This document shows positions 36,871-49,800 of a DNA stretch of 64,000 nucleotides, in pieces (position 1 is the first letter of the stretch; each line of letters starts with the position of its first letter). The stretch is from Owenia fusiformis (Eukaryota; Annelida; Polychaeta; Sabellida; Oweniidae), in assembly GCA_903813345.2 (NCBI GenBank), contig CAIIXF020000011.1:34094166-34158165 (forward strand), written 5' to 3'. The notes under the pieces were generated by a model. It was given only the letters and a program-made list of their open reading frames with translations. It was not told where the DNA came from and searched no databases. The translations under genes and the position numbers were made by a program.

Positions 36871-38114
36871 ACACTTTCTAGCTATGTATGTAACTGGGAC
36901 AAGTTACAGTAGCATTTCTCAATTCAAGAATGAATGTCCATCTGGCAGTGTTCATATTCAATGTTAAAAGTTTATTTATCACAGTCATATTTTTAGATAA
37001 AACTAACATGTTTTTTTTGCTTGGGGGGGGGGTCATCTCAATAATGATAAATTAATGATAAATTGATGATAAATTGGATCAACTTTTGAGACCCCCATGT
37101 CCATATGTCCAGCAGCAGTTCCAAAATTTCCCACTGAACTGACATGAAATATTTGAAAGTAAGTTTTATCTAAAAATATCTCTGTGATATAATTGATAAG
37201 TATAGAATTTTAATTTAACATTTCTCAATAGATGAACAGCTCTGTATCATGAACACTTTTTCAAACACTCCATTTTTATTCTTTCCACTGCCCCCCCCCC
37301 CCTGTTAAATCCACTTCTCTAAGGTGAACACTTCATTATGTGAACACTTTTTATTTGATCCCAAATTGTTCACCATAGAGGGGTTTTAGTGGGGTAAGTG
37401 GGATAGAGAAAACTGGAACTTGAAAACCGTTGACATTATAGGAATTTGTGCCCAATTTGTTTATATTCAGTTCTGTAATCATTTAATTGTACGTTTCTGG
37501 TGCTATTATGGTCAACGAAAGCTTATGGAAAACAACTTTAATTGCATGTGTATCATTCATTATAAATAACTGAATCAGAGGTAAGGAAGGTATTCGAATC
37601 TGGAAATTAAATTACAAATTCACATTGGTATTTTTCTATATTATTTAATCACAGGCTGGTATCGAAAAATTTGTCCGCTGTGACGGAGCGTGCTATTTTG
37701 CATAGAAACACTAAGAAACCAACACAATTTATTTTTTTACTCATATGTTTCGCTATACCAAAGAAAGTTTCTTACTCAGTGCAATGGGTATATCATTTGC
37801 GGGTAACTTTAACTTTTGTTTGAAGTCCAACAACGCTAAGAGTAAGAGCTATTGAAAACGGCGCTGGGGTATCATGCTCCAAAATGTACCATTTCTTTAA
37901 TTTCTTTTTAATGGTACAATATAGCGACACAATAATATTTACATATGTTTTAAGGATAACTCTGAAGGTATTAATGATATCTTGATGTATTGGGTATTTT
38001 TAATATTTTTTATAAAAAATAATGTTTACATTTTTTGTCCGCTTTGACGGAGCAGTTTTAACTGTGAACTACGTTAAGAATTTAAGATTCAAATTATACC
38101 TTTTAAAAGTACCA

Positions 38115-38381
38115 TAAAGCCCGGTATACACCAATGGGGCAAAATCCCACTTGCCCCATCGAGTCCCATCTTGCCCCATCAAATCCCAATTTGCCCCATC
38201 GAATCCCACGAAGTCCCATGGGACCTTGATGACTTTGCCCCATCGTGCCCCATGGAGTCCCATCAAGTCCCATGAAGTCCCATCAAATCCCACCGTGCCC
38301 CATTGGTGTATGTCGGGCTTCAAACAACACGTCATATGATCGAAAATCCCACGATGCCCCATTGGTGTATACCGGGCTTTA
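38115..38381. repeat. Nested palindromic module with CCCATCRARTCC tandem core
   Basis: The left arm taaagcccggtatacaccaa (then tggggc) and the right arm gccccattggtgtataccgg (then gcttta) are inverse copies flanked by TA. A third, slightly altered inner copy (ccccattggtgtatgtcggg) sits at about 38298. The core is a run of ccatcgagtcccatcttgcc-like units. It looks like a TA-target MITE inserted in the larger element. Confidence 0.75.
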
Positions 38382-38589
38382 GAAGAGAGAACGTCACAAA
38401 TCACTTTCCTAAATTATGACAAGTAGCCTCTGGGAGATCTGGGGTAATGTAAATCTGAGATATAAAAACTCTTAGCATTTTTCGGAGGTTTGTACTGAAA
38501 TCAACATGAATCAACATGGTGTAAACTCAACATAATATTTCTAATACGTTTTCGCCAAGACATCTTAGAATGTCACGTGTAGTGTAAAT

Positions 38590-39140
38590 TGTTACACGGA
38601 ATATGGCATACATTCATGGTTGCGCGGTATTTGTGATACGGGTGAATATGCCATACTCACCTGCGGTATATGGCATATTCCGCAGGTGAGTATGCGATAT
38701 TCCGCAGTGAATATGTGATGCATTGAATTCAGTGAATACCCGATACTCACCTTCAGAATATGTCATACTCACTTGCGGAATATGCCATATACAGCAGTTG
38801 AATATGACATATTCCGCAGGTGAAAAACGTGATACAGAAAGACTTGGTTTGATTGGTTGCGAGAATCGACTCTGAATGTAATCCTGGATTGATTGGGTAA
38901 GTTTATTACGTGAGATTGGTGAGTGATACTTCTGCATACGTTGATGTATTCGATAAACTGTACTGTTGATTCAGTAATCATTTTAATAATTTATAAAGTT
39001 TTACTTGTTCGTTCAATCGATGCAATTGACAATTGCATACTTCCGTATCACGTTCTCATTGGTTATTGTGTATACCATATACCACAGGTGAATCTGTCAT
39101 ACACCGCAAGTGAATATGGCATATTTTTGTATCGTGTTTA
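38590..39140. repeat. Nested palindrome cluster with CATATTCCGCAGGTGAGTATG units
   Basis: Many direct and inverted copies of gcatattccgcaggtgagta are spread over 550 bp. Outer arms near 38630 (gtgatacgggtgaatatgcc) and 39140 (its inverse, ggcatatttttgtatcgtg) bound the cluster. There is no plausible coding sequence. Confidence 0.65.
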
Positions 39141-39572
39141 AATAGGGATAATATGAATTTATTCGAAATAGCGCACAGACATCCTGCATTCCGACAGATG
39201 TATAACCTTTTACCAAATAATATTACTGTATATAAGTTACCATAAAAAATGATCATGGAGTATGATACTCCGACGCCGTTTTCAATAGCTTTTACTCTTA
39301 GCGTTGTTGGACTTCAAACAGAAGTTAAAGTTACCCGCAAATGATATATTCATTGCATGGAGTCAGTAATTTTCTTTGATATAGCAAAACATATGAGTAA
39401 AAAAATAAATTGTGTGGATTTCCTAGTGTTTCTATGCAAAATAGCACGCTCCGTCACAGCGGACAATTTTTTCGATACCAGCCTGTGTTAATGAATCTAA
39501 AAAAGGTTTTTGAATAATCATAATCATTTAAAAAAAATCAAAACAGACGCCAAGTTTAATAGCACTGTAACC

Positions 39573-40196
39573 TTAATGTAAAGGATTTTTCCAATCTGTA
39601 CCATAAACTTTGAATTTTCTCATTAGATCAAAATACTCATTATACATATCAAATGTCCTATAATCCTCGCACAATTCTTCACCTTTTTTAATATCCCTGA
39701 TGGCGACATCATAGTCATATCCGCCTATATTTGGCACATCACAATGGTTCACATATGTAATAGGGTTCAGCTCCAGTATATGGTATTTTATAGAATTTAG
39801 ATAAAATGTATGGGTGATGATGAATTCCATGAGTTGATCGGACACCTGCTTTCCAAAATCTTTGATAAATATATCCTGTCTTATAAGCAAACAAACTGGC
39901 CATTTTGGTGCATCCGGAGCGCAATCCATATAAGTTAATTGTGTACCTTTAGGTATATCCTCCATTGCATAAACTCCATATCCTTTACTGGTTTCATTGG
40001 ACAACTCAAGCTTTGTTTTGACCAACAGAGGACAGTAACAAAGTTTAGTTTCATCCGGTGTTTTTCTCACCGACCCTAAGTAAAGTTCATCAATATTCAA
40101 CAATTGTAAAGCGTTCAGTGCTAAGTGTTTTAGTAATACCAGCAGTGTAAATGTAAAGCACATTAACACAGATCCGTAATAATATTTCATAATCAT
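39573..40196 (-). CDS. Intronless SET-domain protein with N-terminal membrane segment
   Basis: A 207-residue protein starts at ATG 40196 (MIMKYYYGSVLMCFTFTLLV). Residues about 8-27 form a hydrophobic segment that could be a signal anchor or signal peptide. The SET domain covers about residues 65-190. It has the N-terminal motif GYGVYAMEDIPKG, the cofactor-site motif as NHCDVPN (usual NHSxxPN), and the C-terminal motif ELCEDY with the catalytic-type Tyr. No pre-SET or post-SET cysteines are present. Known SET enzymes transfer methyl groups from S-adenosylmethionine to lysines, but a membrane or secretory location would make histones an unlikely substrate; the substrate here is unknown. It has no introns, unlike its neighbours, so a retrocopy or a lineage-specific gene is possible. 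Confidence 0.75.
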   Translation of the reverse strand: MIMKYYYGSVLMCFTFTLLVLLKHLALNALQLLNIDELYLGSVRKTPDETKLCYCPLLVKTKLELSNETSKGYGVYAMEDIPKGTQLTYMDCAPDAPKWPVCLLIRQDIFIKDFGKQVSDQLMEFIITHTFYLNSIKYHILELNPITYVNHCDVPNIGGYDYDVAIRDIKKGEELCEDYRTFDMYNEYFDLMRKFKVYGTDWKNPLH

Positions 40197-43100
40197 TTTT
40201 CTTCAATTCACACCTGTTACTCAGTCAATATTGTAAAATTATTTTATCGGTGAGTCAACTTTATTCTTTTAAATCTGTTTTCTCTTAACTCAATTATTTC
40301 AATTGTTCAATGGATGGTCATCTCTCACAGCCATCAATAGTAATTGCTATTAAAACCTGCAGCTTTATAGTCAATCTCCATAAGGTTAGCAATAACTCCA
40401 ATTGCATTGACCCTTTTATTCACTTACATTGACCTTTTTACTTAGCTTAAACTAAAGCAAAGTTCCTATTCTTAAATCCATGTTTGTTATTACACAGTCT
40501 ATTTACTTTAGATTCAAAAATAATGACGGGGTCATTTGATTTAACTTTCAAATAAATATAAAACTCTCGAAGTTGATCCTCCGCATACATGAATTATATT
40601 ATTGGCTATACGCGTAATTTTCATATAAAAGAAGTTAATTTCTTATTGCTGCATGTACATCATTTCCATCTGTGATTTTAATCACTTGTTCAATCTGAAC
40701 TGCATGAATAGAGACCAGTTATCCCAAGCATGTCCTCCTTTTAATATATGTACGCTCACTACACCAACGCAATCAAACATTACAGATACGAATCAATTAA
40801 ACATTTCCGTTAATGTTGGCTTCATGAATTTATGTGTTTTTCCAAAGCAGCAAGGACTGGGCAACTGAACTGAGAACAACAATGTTTATTTAATCAATTA
40901 AGTGTTTTAGCTGATTTCCTGATTTGAGGCCAGTGACTTCAATTTTATCCATTTGTATCCGTTTCAGTTCGGGTGTCCCTGTTCCAATCAATATCCAACA
41001 GTCCAATGCATCATCATACATATGTCATAACAAACATGTTTGTCGTCCAAAAAGCCAGATAGATGCATACTGGCATATGTCACAGAAAAGTTTGAGCAAA
41101 ATTAGATTTAAGTGGGTTTCATCTTTAAATGCACAGTGCCACTTAATTTAATACTGAAAAATCAGTTGGTTTATGTCATAATTATCAATATGTATTTGAC
41201 CATAAAACAACACCTAATACGAAAAACGTCTACAGATTGACTTTTGTGAAAGGTCATCATATTTTAACACATATTGCACAGGGATATTTCTTGTTATATA
41301 TCATTAGAAAGGTTTAATTCGAATGAGCTATCAAATAAACTATACAAGGAATGACGCAACAGTTGAAGTTTTCAATGATAACAGAAGTTTCAAAACATGC
41401 AATAACTACCTATTGGTATGAAAATGTATGACTTCTCTTAAATGTACTGTTTTAATCAGATGTATTTGTTTTCAGTAAAAACAATAAATGACATTTAGAT
41501 TCAATTCTAACAATACTATCTATCAATATGTAATTCATTGATGAAATGGATATTGAGTTAATCATCTCAAAAACATCAGGAAACAATGCACAGTAAATCC
41601 TGTGAATTAAAACACCTCAATTAAAAATGGGGACACATTTTTGATTACATTTCGGATGTCCCATTGATTTCCATACTATCGGAATCTTTTGACAAGAACA
41701 CTTTAAAATGTACATTTTTAATGAAAAAACACAGAAAAATCACTTACAAGCATTATTTTGTTATGTTGAAGGTTCAACATGGGGAAAATAGTGGTATATT
41801 TCTGTATTAATGGGGTTATGAACACCTATGGAATCACAAAAATGTGTTCACTGTAGGTATATGTGTCCACTTCAGAAAGGTTAGTTTATACAGAAGTCAG
41901 TAGAGTATGTGTGGAGGGTGTCAACTAGAGAGAGGTGTTCACTCAGACAGGTTTTACTGTTCTGTCAATATATTTTAATTTCATAGCATATTATTGTTTA
42001 TGGTATGGATACTGGGTCTAATTTTTATGTACGGTTTATTGTTTCTTAATTTTCAAATTTTATTAGTATTTCAGATGGTTATAAAATACATCTTCAGATA
42101 ATTTACGAGGACTTAGCACACCTGTCAGATCTATCCAATTTTTGCTTTGTCTAACTCCATTCTCATTGAAATATTTGAAGAAGAGGGTGATTCTCCTATT
42201 CTTTAAATTCATTGTTTTCTTTTCATTTGTCAGCTATTTAGATTGTACTTTTAGAAAATATAACTTTTAATCTTTGTATTTTTTTCTGTTTGAACTTGTT
42301 GTAACCGTATCTCTTACAGCCCTTAATCCGTATTGACTCAGTATAGCTTTTGTTAAAGTGAGCCAATTATTTGACTTTTATGTTAAGTATATGCCAGTCA
42401 CAAGTTATATTTTAAAGATAAGTGGTGTATTTAGAGATAAGTACTTTTGATCTGCTCTTCAATTATTCATGCCCAATTGTTTGGAACTCTCGAGTGCAAC
42501 ACAAATTTAAACCATGAAAGATAAGCAAGATTCATATAATTTTTCAGTACTTTCACAAAAACATTTTTGTTATGAAGTTCTTCAACTATCAAACAATGTC
42601 TTCAAAAGAGGCAATTCAGTTTCCTTACTAAAGCAACAATCTTCGACAAAACAGCAGATACCCCCTCCTCCGAGGACTTTTAACACACTAACCGATAAAA
42701 ATTCATCTGTGACATTCAAATGTGATCTTTCAACATGTCCCTTTCCCCCTACCATGAATGTTTTAGATAACTTCTGTGACTATCTATTCGAAGTCCAAGC
42801 TTTCCAATAGTATATAACACAAAAATCATTCAGAATGGCATTGACCTTATTTGATATCACATAAAGTTGTACAAATGTATTGTATATCCTCTTGCACAAA
42901 CAAAGCTAAACCAGTACAAACCAACAAACAGAGAAATAATCCTATCGCCCAATATTATACCAGGCACAATATTTCCACTTTCAAGGTCATAGCTTGGATA
43001 ATTTCACACCCCATACTCCCTCGAATTAAAACTGGAATATTCCTCCTTCTTCCACTTCCACTAACATCAACATGGAAATACACCAGAGAGCTTATTAAAT

Positions 43101-43840
43101 AAACCAATGCCGATGTAATGCAACTTTCATTATCTATTTCACTTTTTATTGAATATTGATCGAAAAGTCAAGTAGATTTAAATTAGATCAACAATAAACA
43201 TATGTTTCATTCAAGGATATCACACCAATTGTAGTAGACACATAGAAAATAATTAGTTCCAGTCTCTAGTCTCTACTTTTTATTTCATAAAACCACCGAG
43301 GCCAACCACCGAACACCAACCACCGAGTGCCATCTACAGAATTGGTTGAACATAACAATATGTGACCACTTCTGGTGGAAACATAAAAATGGAAGGATGG
43401 GAGGGGGTGTAGAATTTGATGAGACAAGGAAAATATGAACTGAATTGTAATTAAATTGTAACTGAATTGTAACTTGTAAAGATTGTAAATGTTAAATAAA
43501 ATACAAGCACCATTAACTTATTGAATTTAAATAATTTCAAAAATTTACAAACTTAGCAATTACAATCATGGTTCATTATTTATTGCAAGATTCTTGGCTG
43601 AACAGCCAAGCGAATTTATAATTACAATTTTAGAGCCTGAATCAATATACATCTGTATAACAGTTCACTCTCTCATACAATTACATTACATATTACATAT
43701 ACAGGTACATTATTTCAACAGGAAATCATTCATCTATTTGTGCAGTTGGAGTCCAGAGAGAATCAGATCATTCAATGGCATGCCTATTTTCTAATAAAAA
43801 ACTACCACACTTATTCACGGTTATACAGATATTAAGCATT
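40197..43840. other. Intergenic stretch, no supported gene
   Basis: This is AT-rich sequence. The longest frames (42514-42810 and 42851-43102) have no domain or splice context. Partial CAGTAAAACC-type repeat sequence appears at about 41590-41960 (ending caggttttactg). A worn GTCACCACC-type copy appears at about 43345-43392. Nothing else is recognised. Confidence 0.6.
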
Positions 43841-43843
43841 TTA

Positions 43844-44658
43844 TTTTTGGAGTTTCAGCTTCAAGCGATTTGATTTTTCATTTCTGTGGTTGACATAGCA
43901 ACGCGAGTAGCGCTAAGGCGGGGCACATGGAATAACTGCAGTAGGTTCTGTGTTACATTTAGCATGGCAAACCGATTTTGACTCCATATTTAAAGCTTTC
44001 TTGGTGCATCTCCATGATAAAATTTTTCTATTGTTTTGTTTTATGATATAAAAGTCAAATAAATGCTTTTTTAATGATATTCAATGGGATTTTCATGACT
44101 TAATGCAAGCATTACATAGAAAGCGATCGGGATGCAATTTCTCTTCCACTTGGACAATTCCCCCTCCCATACTGCTGCCATAATCACTAAAGAAATTGAA
44201 CAGCTGAGATTAGAGCAACTCAAGCATCCACCTTATTCACCCAAACTAGCGCCAAATGATTTATACTTCTTTGCTGAATCAAAACGGGACTTAAGAGGAC
44301 ATGCATTTAAAAATACTCATGCCATACGTTCACATGTGTTAAAACAGACTTCAGGAAATGAGTCAAGAAGAATTCTGTGAAGTATTTAAGGAAGGTTCAA
44401 GAGGCAAGAGTTTGTGTCTAAAATGGAGGAAATTATGTAAAATAAATTGATAAATTGGCAAAGAATTTCAGGCTTATAGTTATAACTATGTTTAAGCATC
44501 CATTTTAAGTCATAAACATGATAGAATCTCTTTTTAAAACATTTAAAACATGCAAATGTACTGCAGTTATTCCACCTGCCCCACCTTAGCGCTACTCGCG
44601 TTGCTATGACAACCACATAATTAACCAATCAAATCAACTGAAGCTGAAACTCCAACAA
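43844..44658 (+). mobile_element. Internally deleted mariner/Tc1-type element, TA-flanked, with ~100-bp inverted repeats
   Basis: Inverted ends TTTTTGGAGTTTCAGCTTCA / TTGTTGGAGTTTCAGCTTCA are flanked by TA at 43842-43843 and 44659-44660. The inverted repeat continues for over 100 bp through tagcaacgcgagtagcgcta and ggaataactgcagta. The plus-strand frame at 44132-44380 is the C-terminal half of a mariner DDE transposase (next entry). The N-terminal DNA-binding part and the first catalytic Asp are missing, so the element is not autonomous. Confidence 0.85.
44132..44380 (+). pseudogene. Mariner-type transposase fragment (C-terminal half)
   Basis: The frame reads FLFHLDNSPSHTAAI and then KHPPYSPKLAPNDLYFF and LRGHAFKN. 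These are the mariner hallmarks H-x-DN-x-x-x-H-T, PPYSP-x-LAP-x-D and LRG-x-x-F. The second catalytic Asp (LDN) and the third (PND) are present. The frame closes at RRIL; a shifted frame just beyond (SQEEFCEVFKE) looks like the usual C-terminal continuation, implying a frameshift. Truncated and non-functional. Confidence 0.85.
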
Positions 44659-44660
44659 TA

Positions 44661-46876
44661 AGTTAAAATATGTTAAAACTATAATCTCTGAAACTTTCAA
44701 TGCATGAACAAATAAAAAAGTTATGACATTATTATCTTTATTTCCGGAACACCCTGTACAAGCCATTTGAGATTACGGATTAATCAAGTGGAGACACAAT
44801 ATAATACATACTGATATGAAGTGTCTGAGATTAAGCCTCTGTGACTCTGGCCCTATTACATAATGTTTTTTGAGATTACACAAATTCAGCTGTCCGGCTG
44901 TGTACATATTCACACATACAGATTGTATATTATATACAGCTGTTCAAATTCTATACAGGGAATGTGATGGAACATTGAAAACAAACATTTTCTAGCTAGA
45001 ATGGTATACCTCTAGTTAAAGGTATAGGGTACTCAACTAGAAGAATACAATGTACACTGTACTATATGAATTTTAATGTCACTTTAAATGATCTACATCT
45101 TATATGTATGATATAAATATAAATACACTATTGCTTTACAAATACTAAAACAATTGGGTGAAGAGACTGAAGGTGATAATATAGTGGGCACCCTGTACAT
45201 GTACGATATATTCACCTAATACTAATATCAATGGGCGAATGTACGAATGAACACAACTCATCAGATCATCGCAACATTTGGAAATTTAACATGTTTTAAT
45301 ATCGGTTTGAAGGTAGGGCAGTGGAATAAGCAATTTGGCTATATAAGATTTGGCACCATGCATAAGCAGGAAGAACAATGTAGATCTAGGGAAGAATAAA
45401 CAAGGCATTAACATGCAAAATGTCACAACCTTCCATTTGTTACAGACACCAACCAACGTCCATAAAAAAGTTGGAGACTATAACAATATGTCATCTCTTA
45501 TGGTAATGACATGATTAACAAATGCTGATTTTTCATGAATTTTTTCATGAATTTTACATGTTGCAAAACTTTTTTCAATAAAGTTTAATTGGTTAATTGA
45601 CTTGGATTGGCATCATATATAAATAATTCAAAAAAAATCCTCCATTGCCTACCTTAAAACAGAGTATAAAAGAAATTAACAAAGAAAAATTTAATGCTGC
45701 AAATTCAACATGTTCAACAACAAAATCTCTCAAAAACCAACCAAGTGTAAAAACATGTGAGGCACCCTGTATAATTCAAGTTTTGTGCATTTACAACCTG
45801 GTGATAAAGCTTTGGAAATTTCTAGTACACCTACTATATTGGACCATTTAATGAAAGTACATTCTAGTTCAGTGGACTGACTTTTTCACATAATCCCTTA
45901 GCACAGGATTTCATTCTGTGTTTTCATTAACCAGTCAAATGTTACTTTAAGATGGCAGCCAGTGGGATTCAGTTCATGGTAAATTCAACTCATTAATGAT
46001 TTATTGAATTATTTAATTGCTTTGGAAAATTGTGATCGGCTTTTACTCCCTACCTCAAATGTAGATCTCAATTTAGTTATAGGCATAGTTGGATATTGAC
46101 TTGATCCCTAAGCTGTCAATAGCATATAATAATTGTTGTAATAATTATAATACCGGGTGGTGTTAAATAAAAATGTATGTTCTTTTGTTGAGATTACCAT
46201 CATCTCCCATAAATATCTCATTATTATCTTTAATTGCATTTAATTGTAACACTTCCGAATTATTTATAGGTATTGTTATAATTCATCTTCACTTCAGATT
46301 ATTATCATTATTAATTAATAGTGATTATACAGTTGTAGGTGTGCTGTGCTTTTTATAATTAATATCTTAATTGATAACAAATTTCCTGGTTGGTTATCAA
46401 TGAAATAGTATGATAATTTCCTGTACAATTTTTTAACACAATTGATTATATTCATCTCATACATAATACAAGTGTAAGTTAATTTATGGATTGGTCATTC
46501 ATTTAATGAATAATAGTCCTACTGATAATGTTAAAAAGAAATGGAATAATAATTTCCATTGTTGTTTTTAAAACTATTTAAATGTATTCATATAAGTGGT
46601 TTGTGGGTGTTATTTTGTCTATTTTAATTTAATTCACATCAAGACAATAAATGGTTAACTTTATGTCCAGATAAATATCAACACTCAATTCATGCCACAA
46701 ATAGGGAGAAATAACCTATGATCATTTCATTTCACCATCGTGTTTTCATAATTTAGAACTGTCAGTCAGGCGAAATTTAAATAAGCTATATTTCTGGCAA
46801 TCAGAGTCAATGATCTTCTTCTCTAAGCCTTAAAATGTCTTCATAGTTTTCTAGTTGATTCAACTGTTCCAATTTC
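44661..46876. other. 3' flank of CTPS, no supported gene
   Basis: This is AT-rich sequence. It contains a reversed GTCACCACC-type MITE at about 45400-45511 (aaggcattaacatgcaaaat ... atggtaatgacat). No canonical minus-strand AATAAA was noticed close to the CTPS stop; an ATTAAA variant lies at about 46622. The remaining frames look random. Confidence 0.55.
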
Positions 46877-49800
46877 TTATAAACCACTCGTAGCTCCTTC
46901 TTTTGCACTCGCAAAATCAACGATTTCCTCATCGGAAGTTGAAACATCAGAGTCTGTGGAAAATTTTGGCGAATTACGACATCCCCTAGCAAGATAGTTT
47001 TGCATTTTCCCGGACGCTGCTAGAAGTAGGCCCAAATATGGTGGGGATGGTTTCATTGGGCGAGAGAGATATTCTGGGTGGTATTGTACAGCTACATAGT
47101 ATGGGTGATCTGGAAAAAACAGGCAGTAATAAATATCACATTTCAAGAGCAAAATGGCTAAGATGTAATTGAACAAGCATGCCAAAAACTTAATAAGATC
47201 TTTCCACTAGTCTGCTCTTGTATCTGAAGTTGAACAGATAAGCAGTTCATTGAAATTATACGACAGGATTCATGTGGCACCCGCATGCCCCTGCATCCAT
47301 ATACAGACCCAACACCTCAAAACGACAATATGGCACTTTGTAAAATGCAATAAAAATATAAAGAATGTATGAGGAGATAATAAAGGATTGTTGACAATTT
47401 AATGTCCATTTGTATAAGACAGTGTTTTTAAAACAGATAACAGATAATGTTTTTTTACCAGATTTGTGGAGAGATATGCAAGTATTCAAACACTAAATTG
47501 TTTAAGATCACAGGTCCAAACATTACCTTCGAGCTCCATAATTTCCATTCTTTTGCCATCAACATCATGGCCGACAAACTTCATCCCTTTCTCCTCAAAC
47601 TGAGGTACAAGGTCGTAGTTTACCTCGTACCTATGCCTGTGGCGCTCTTCAACGTACTTGGGATTCTGGTAAAGTTTTCCTGAAAATTTTTTTTTGAAAT
47701 TATGAAACACAAAAATTTCATACTGAGGTGAAGGACACTTCAAAAAACAAAATGTCTATCTAAGAGGTAAATAATCTCAGTGGTAAATAAAATACAATAC
47801 AATAAACATCTACTGAAGAGACAGATAGTAAATAATTTAAGATTTTCATTTATTTGTCCTTAGGGGAATTAATGACATTCAACATTATGTGCTTGTATTG
47901 TATAATAAGGAAAAAGTGCTCTTACTTAGTATAGAGTTTTCTGTTTGGAATACTGTGCGTCTCTTTCCCAAGCGCATGGTGCCCCCCATTTGTCCTGGGT
48001 TGTGCTCTGGCATCTCTATTACCTAAAATGCAAACATTGATGTATTTCTTTTTCAATCAATTCTTAATTGTGACTTGAAATCTACCAGCCCCTTGATAAT
48101 GTATACTCCAGAAATTATCTTCAACCAGAAGATAATGTCTATTTTGCTGATCTAAAGAAGTGGGGTAGATTGTTTTTAACTCATTCTAATTTTTCCATCC
48201 TTTCTAAAGGCTAAAACATAATACTTCATGCAGCAATGTTATCGCAACAATACATTAAATGGCATTTATTGATTTACAAGAGACGAAACTTGGTTTCTCT
48301 AAAAGAATCCTTTAAAAACATATTACAGTCAGAGACCAGGTACAGGAATCGACAAAGAAACAGTGGAATATTGACAAAAAAACATCAAAAGACCATGAAG
48401 CAGACACTCTTAATGGTATATAAGTAGGAAAGAAGTAGACACTCTTGATGGTATATCAGAAGAAAAACAAAACACTTTATTCAAATATAAAGAGAAATGG
48501 AATTGTGTGGAATGAGCAGACGGATATGACAATATACATACTACAGGCTTAGTGGTGCTGCTATTAAACTCTGTTGAATGTGCATCTTTCCAGCCTAGAA
48601 CATTCCGTGAGAATTCTATAACAGCACACTGTAAACCCAGGCAGATTCCTGAAACACAATGCACAAGTCAGCTATATGGATTACTGGGCTTTTTGAGTTT
48701 TCAATTGTTTTGCATGTTGTTATACGATTCAATGAATAGTTATTTTTTATATAATTTTGCTTTTGTAGATTTTTATTATTCTTTGTATTGAGTTCTATCC
48801 TTTGTAAAAGTAAATCTAAGTAATTTTACTCCCAAAACAAAACCCTCTGAGCAACTATACAATATATGAATGACAAGCATAAAAGCTAGCATAAAGGTTA
48901 AATTAATTTTAAAATCTACCTAAAAATGGCTTCTTGGTTTTTCTGGCCCATTGACAGGCTAAGATCTTGCCTTCAACACCCCTCAACCCAAAACCTCCAG
49001 GTACCAGCACCCCATTGCTGCTACAAAGTTGACTCCAGGCTTCATGGTAGCGCACTGGGTCATCATGTTGTGTTGAGAGTTCTAAATCTTCTGAGTCAAC
49101 ATACTAAAATATCGAATTTATTTATTCAAATGAACCTAATTAGGTAGTAAGCTAGCAGCCAAAAATGTGGTTTGTGAACAAATTGAAATTACTTTGATAT
49201 ATGAATGGAACTGAAGATTTTAATGTCATCATTAATTAACATTGAGGAGTAAAAGAAACATGATATCTTAGAACAGCCTTTAAATTAATCGAACAAACTG
49301 AGCTAGGCTAAGCCCTAGCAGTTTTTTTTTCATTCTAAGTCACATGTAGCAAATGAACCAATCAGAGAGTGAGGAAAATGACAGCGATTAAAAAATAAAG
49401 CTAATTAGACTAACCTTTAAGTTAAGTTTGTGGTTGCAATCCAGAGCGGAATGTCTGAGGGCTTTAATCACTGATGCGTAAGAATCCTCCAGTTGGGTGT
49501 ATTTTCCTACTAGAGCAATTGTTACTTCTTTCAACAGGCGGTCATATCTGAAACATTTGGTAACATTTTATTAACCATCACTCCATGATTATTAAGTGTC
49601 ACAACACCTTGTACAAGACACACATTGATAAATATCACACTTTGAAGAGCAATATAGCCACCATGTTAAGAAATAATTCAAAATTCCTGTCTTCACTTTG
49701 TCAAACCTTTAATAGTAACCAAAAGTAACCAAACTACAGCAACTAATGACAAAATCTTAAAATATACAAACCTATCAGCTAAATCCTTCCACTTTACAAG

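Larger units (their letters stand above)
37650..39487. mobile_element. 1.84-kb element with ~230-bp terminal inverted repeats and 5-bp target duplication
   Basis: The left end cacaggctggtatcgaaaaa continues for about 230 bp (37650-37881). It is matched at roughly 95% identity by the inverted right end (39258-39487, ...cgataccagcctgtg). Shared inner words include gtccgctgtgacggagcgtg and ttgaagtccaacaacgctaa. The flanks are TTAAT at 37645-37649 and 39488-39492. There is no transposase frame inside; the interior holds a palindromic module at 38115-38381 and another at about 38590-39140. It ends 86 bp from the stop of the SET-domain gene. The superfamily is not settled. Confidence 0.85.

Noticed and set aside
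37015-37306. Poly-G and poly-C runs as possible quadruplex or regulatory sites
   Set aside because: They are single homopolymer runs without the multiple G-tracts needed for a convincing quadruplex, and may vary by assembly error.
42514-43102. Two adjacent plus frames of 98 and 83 codons
   Set aside because: There is no recognisable domain, no splice partners and random-looking composition in AT-rich DNA.
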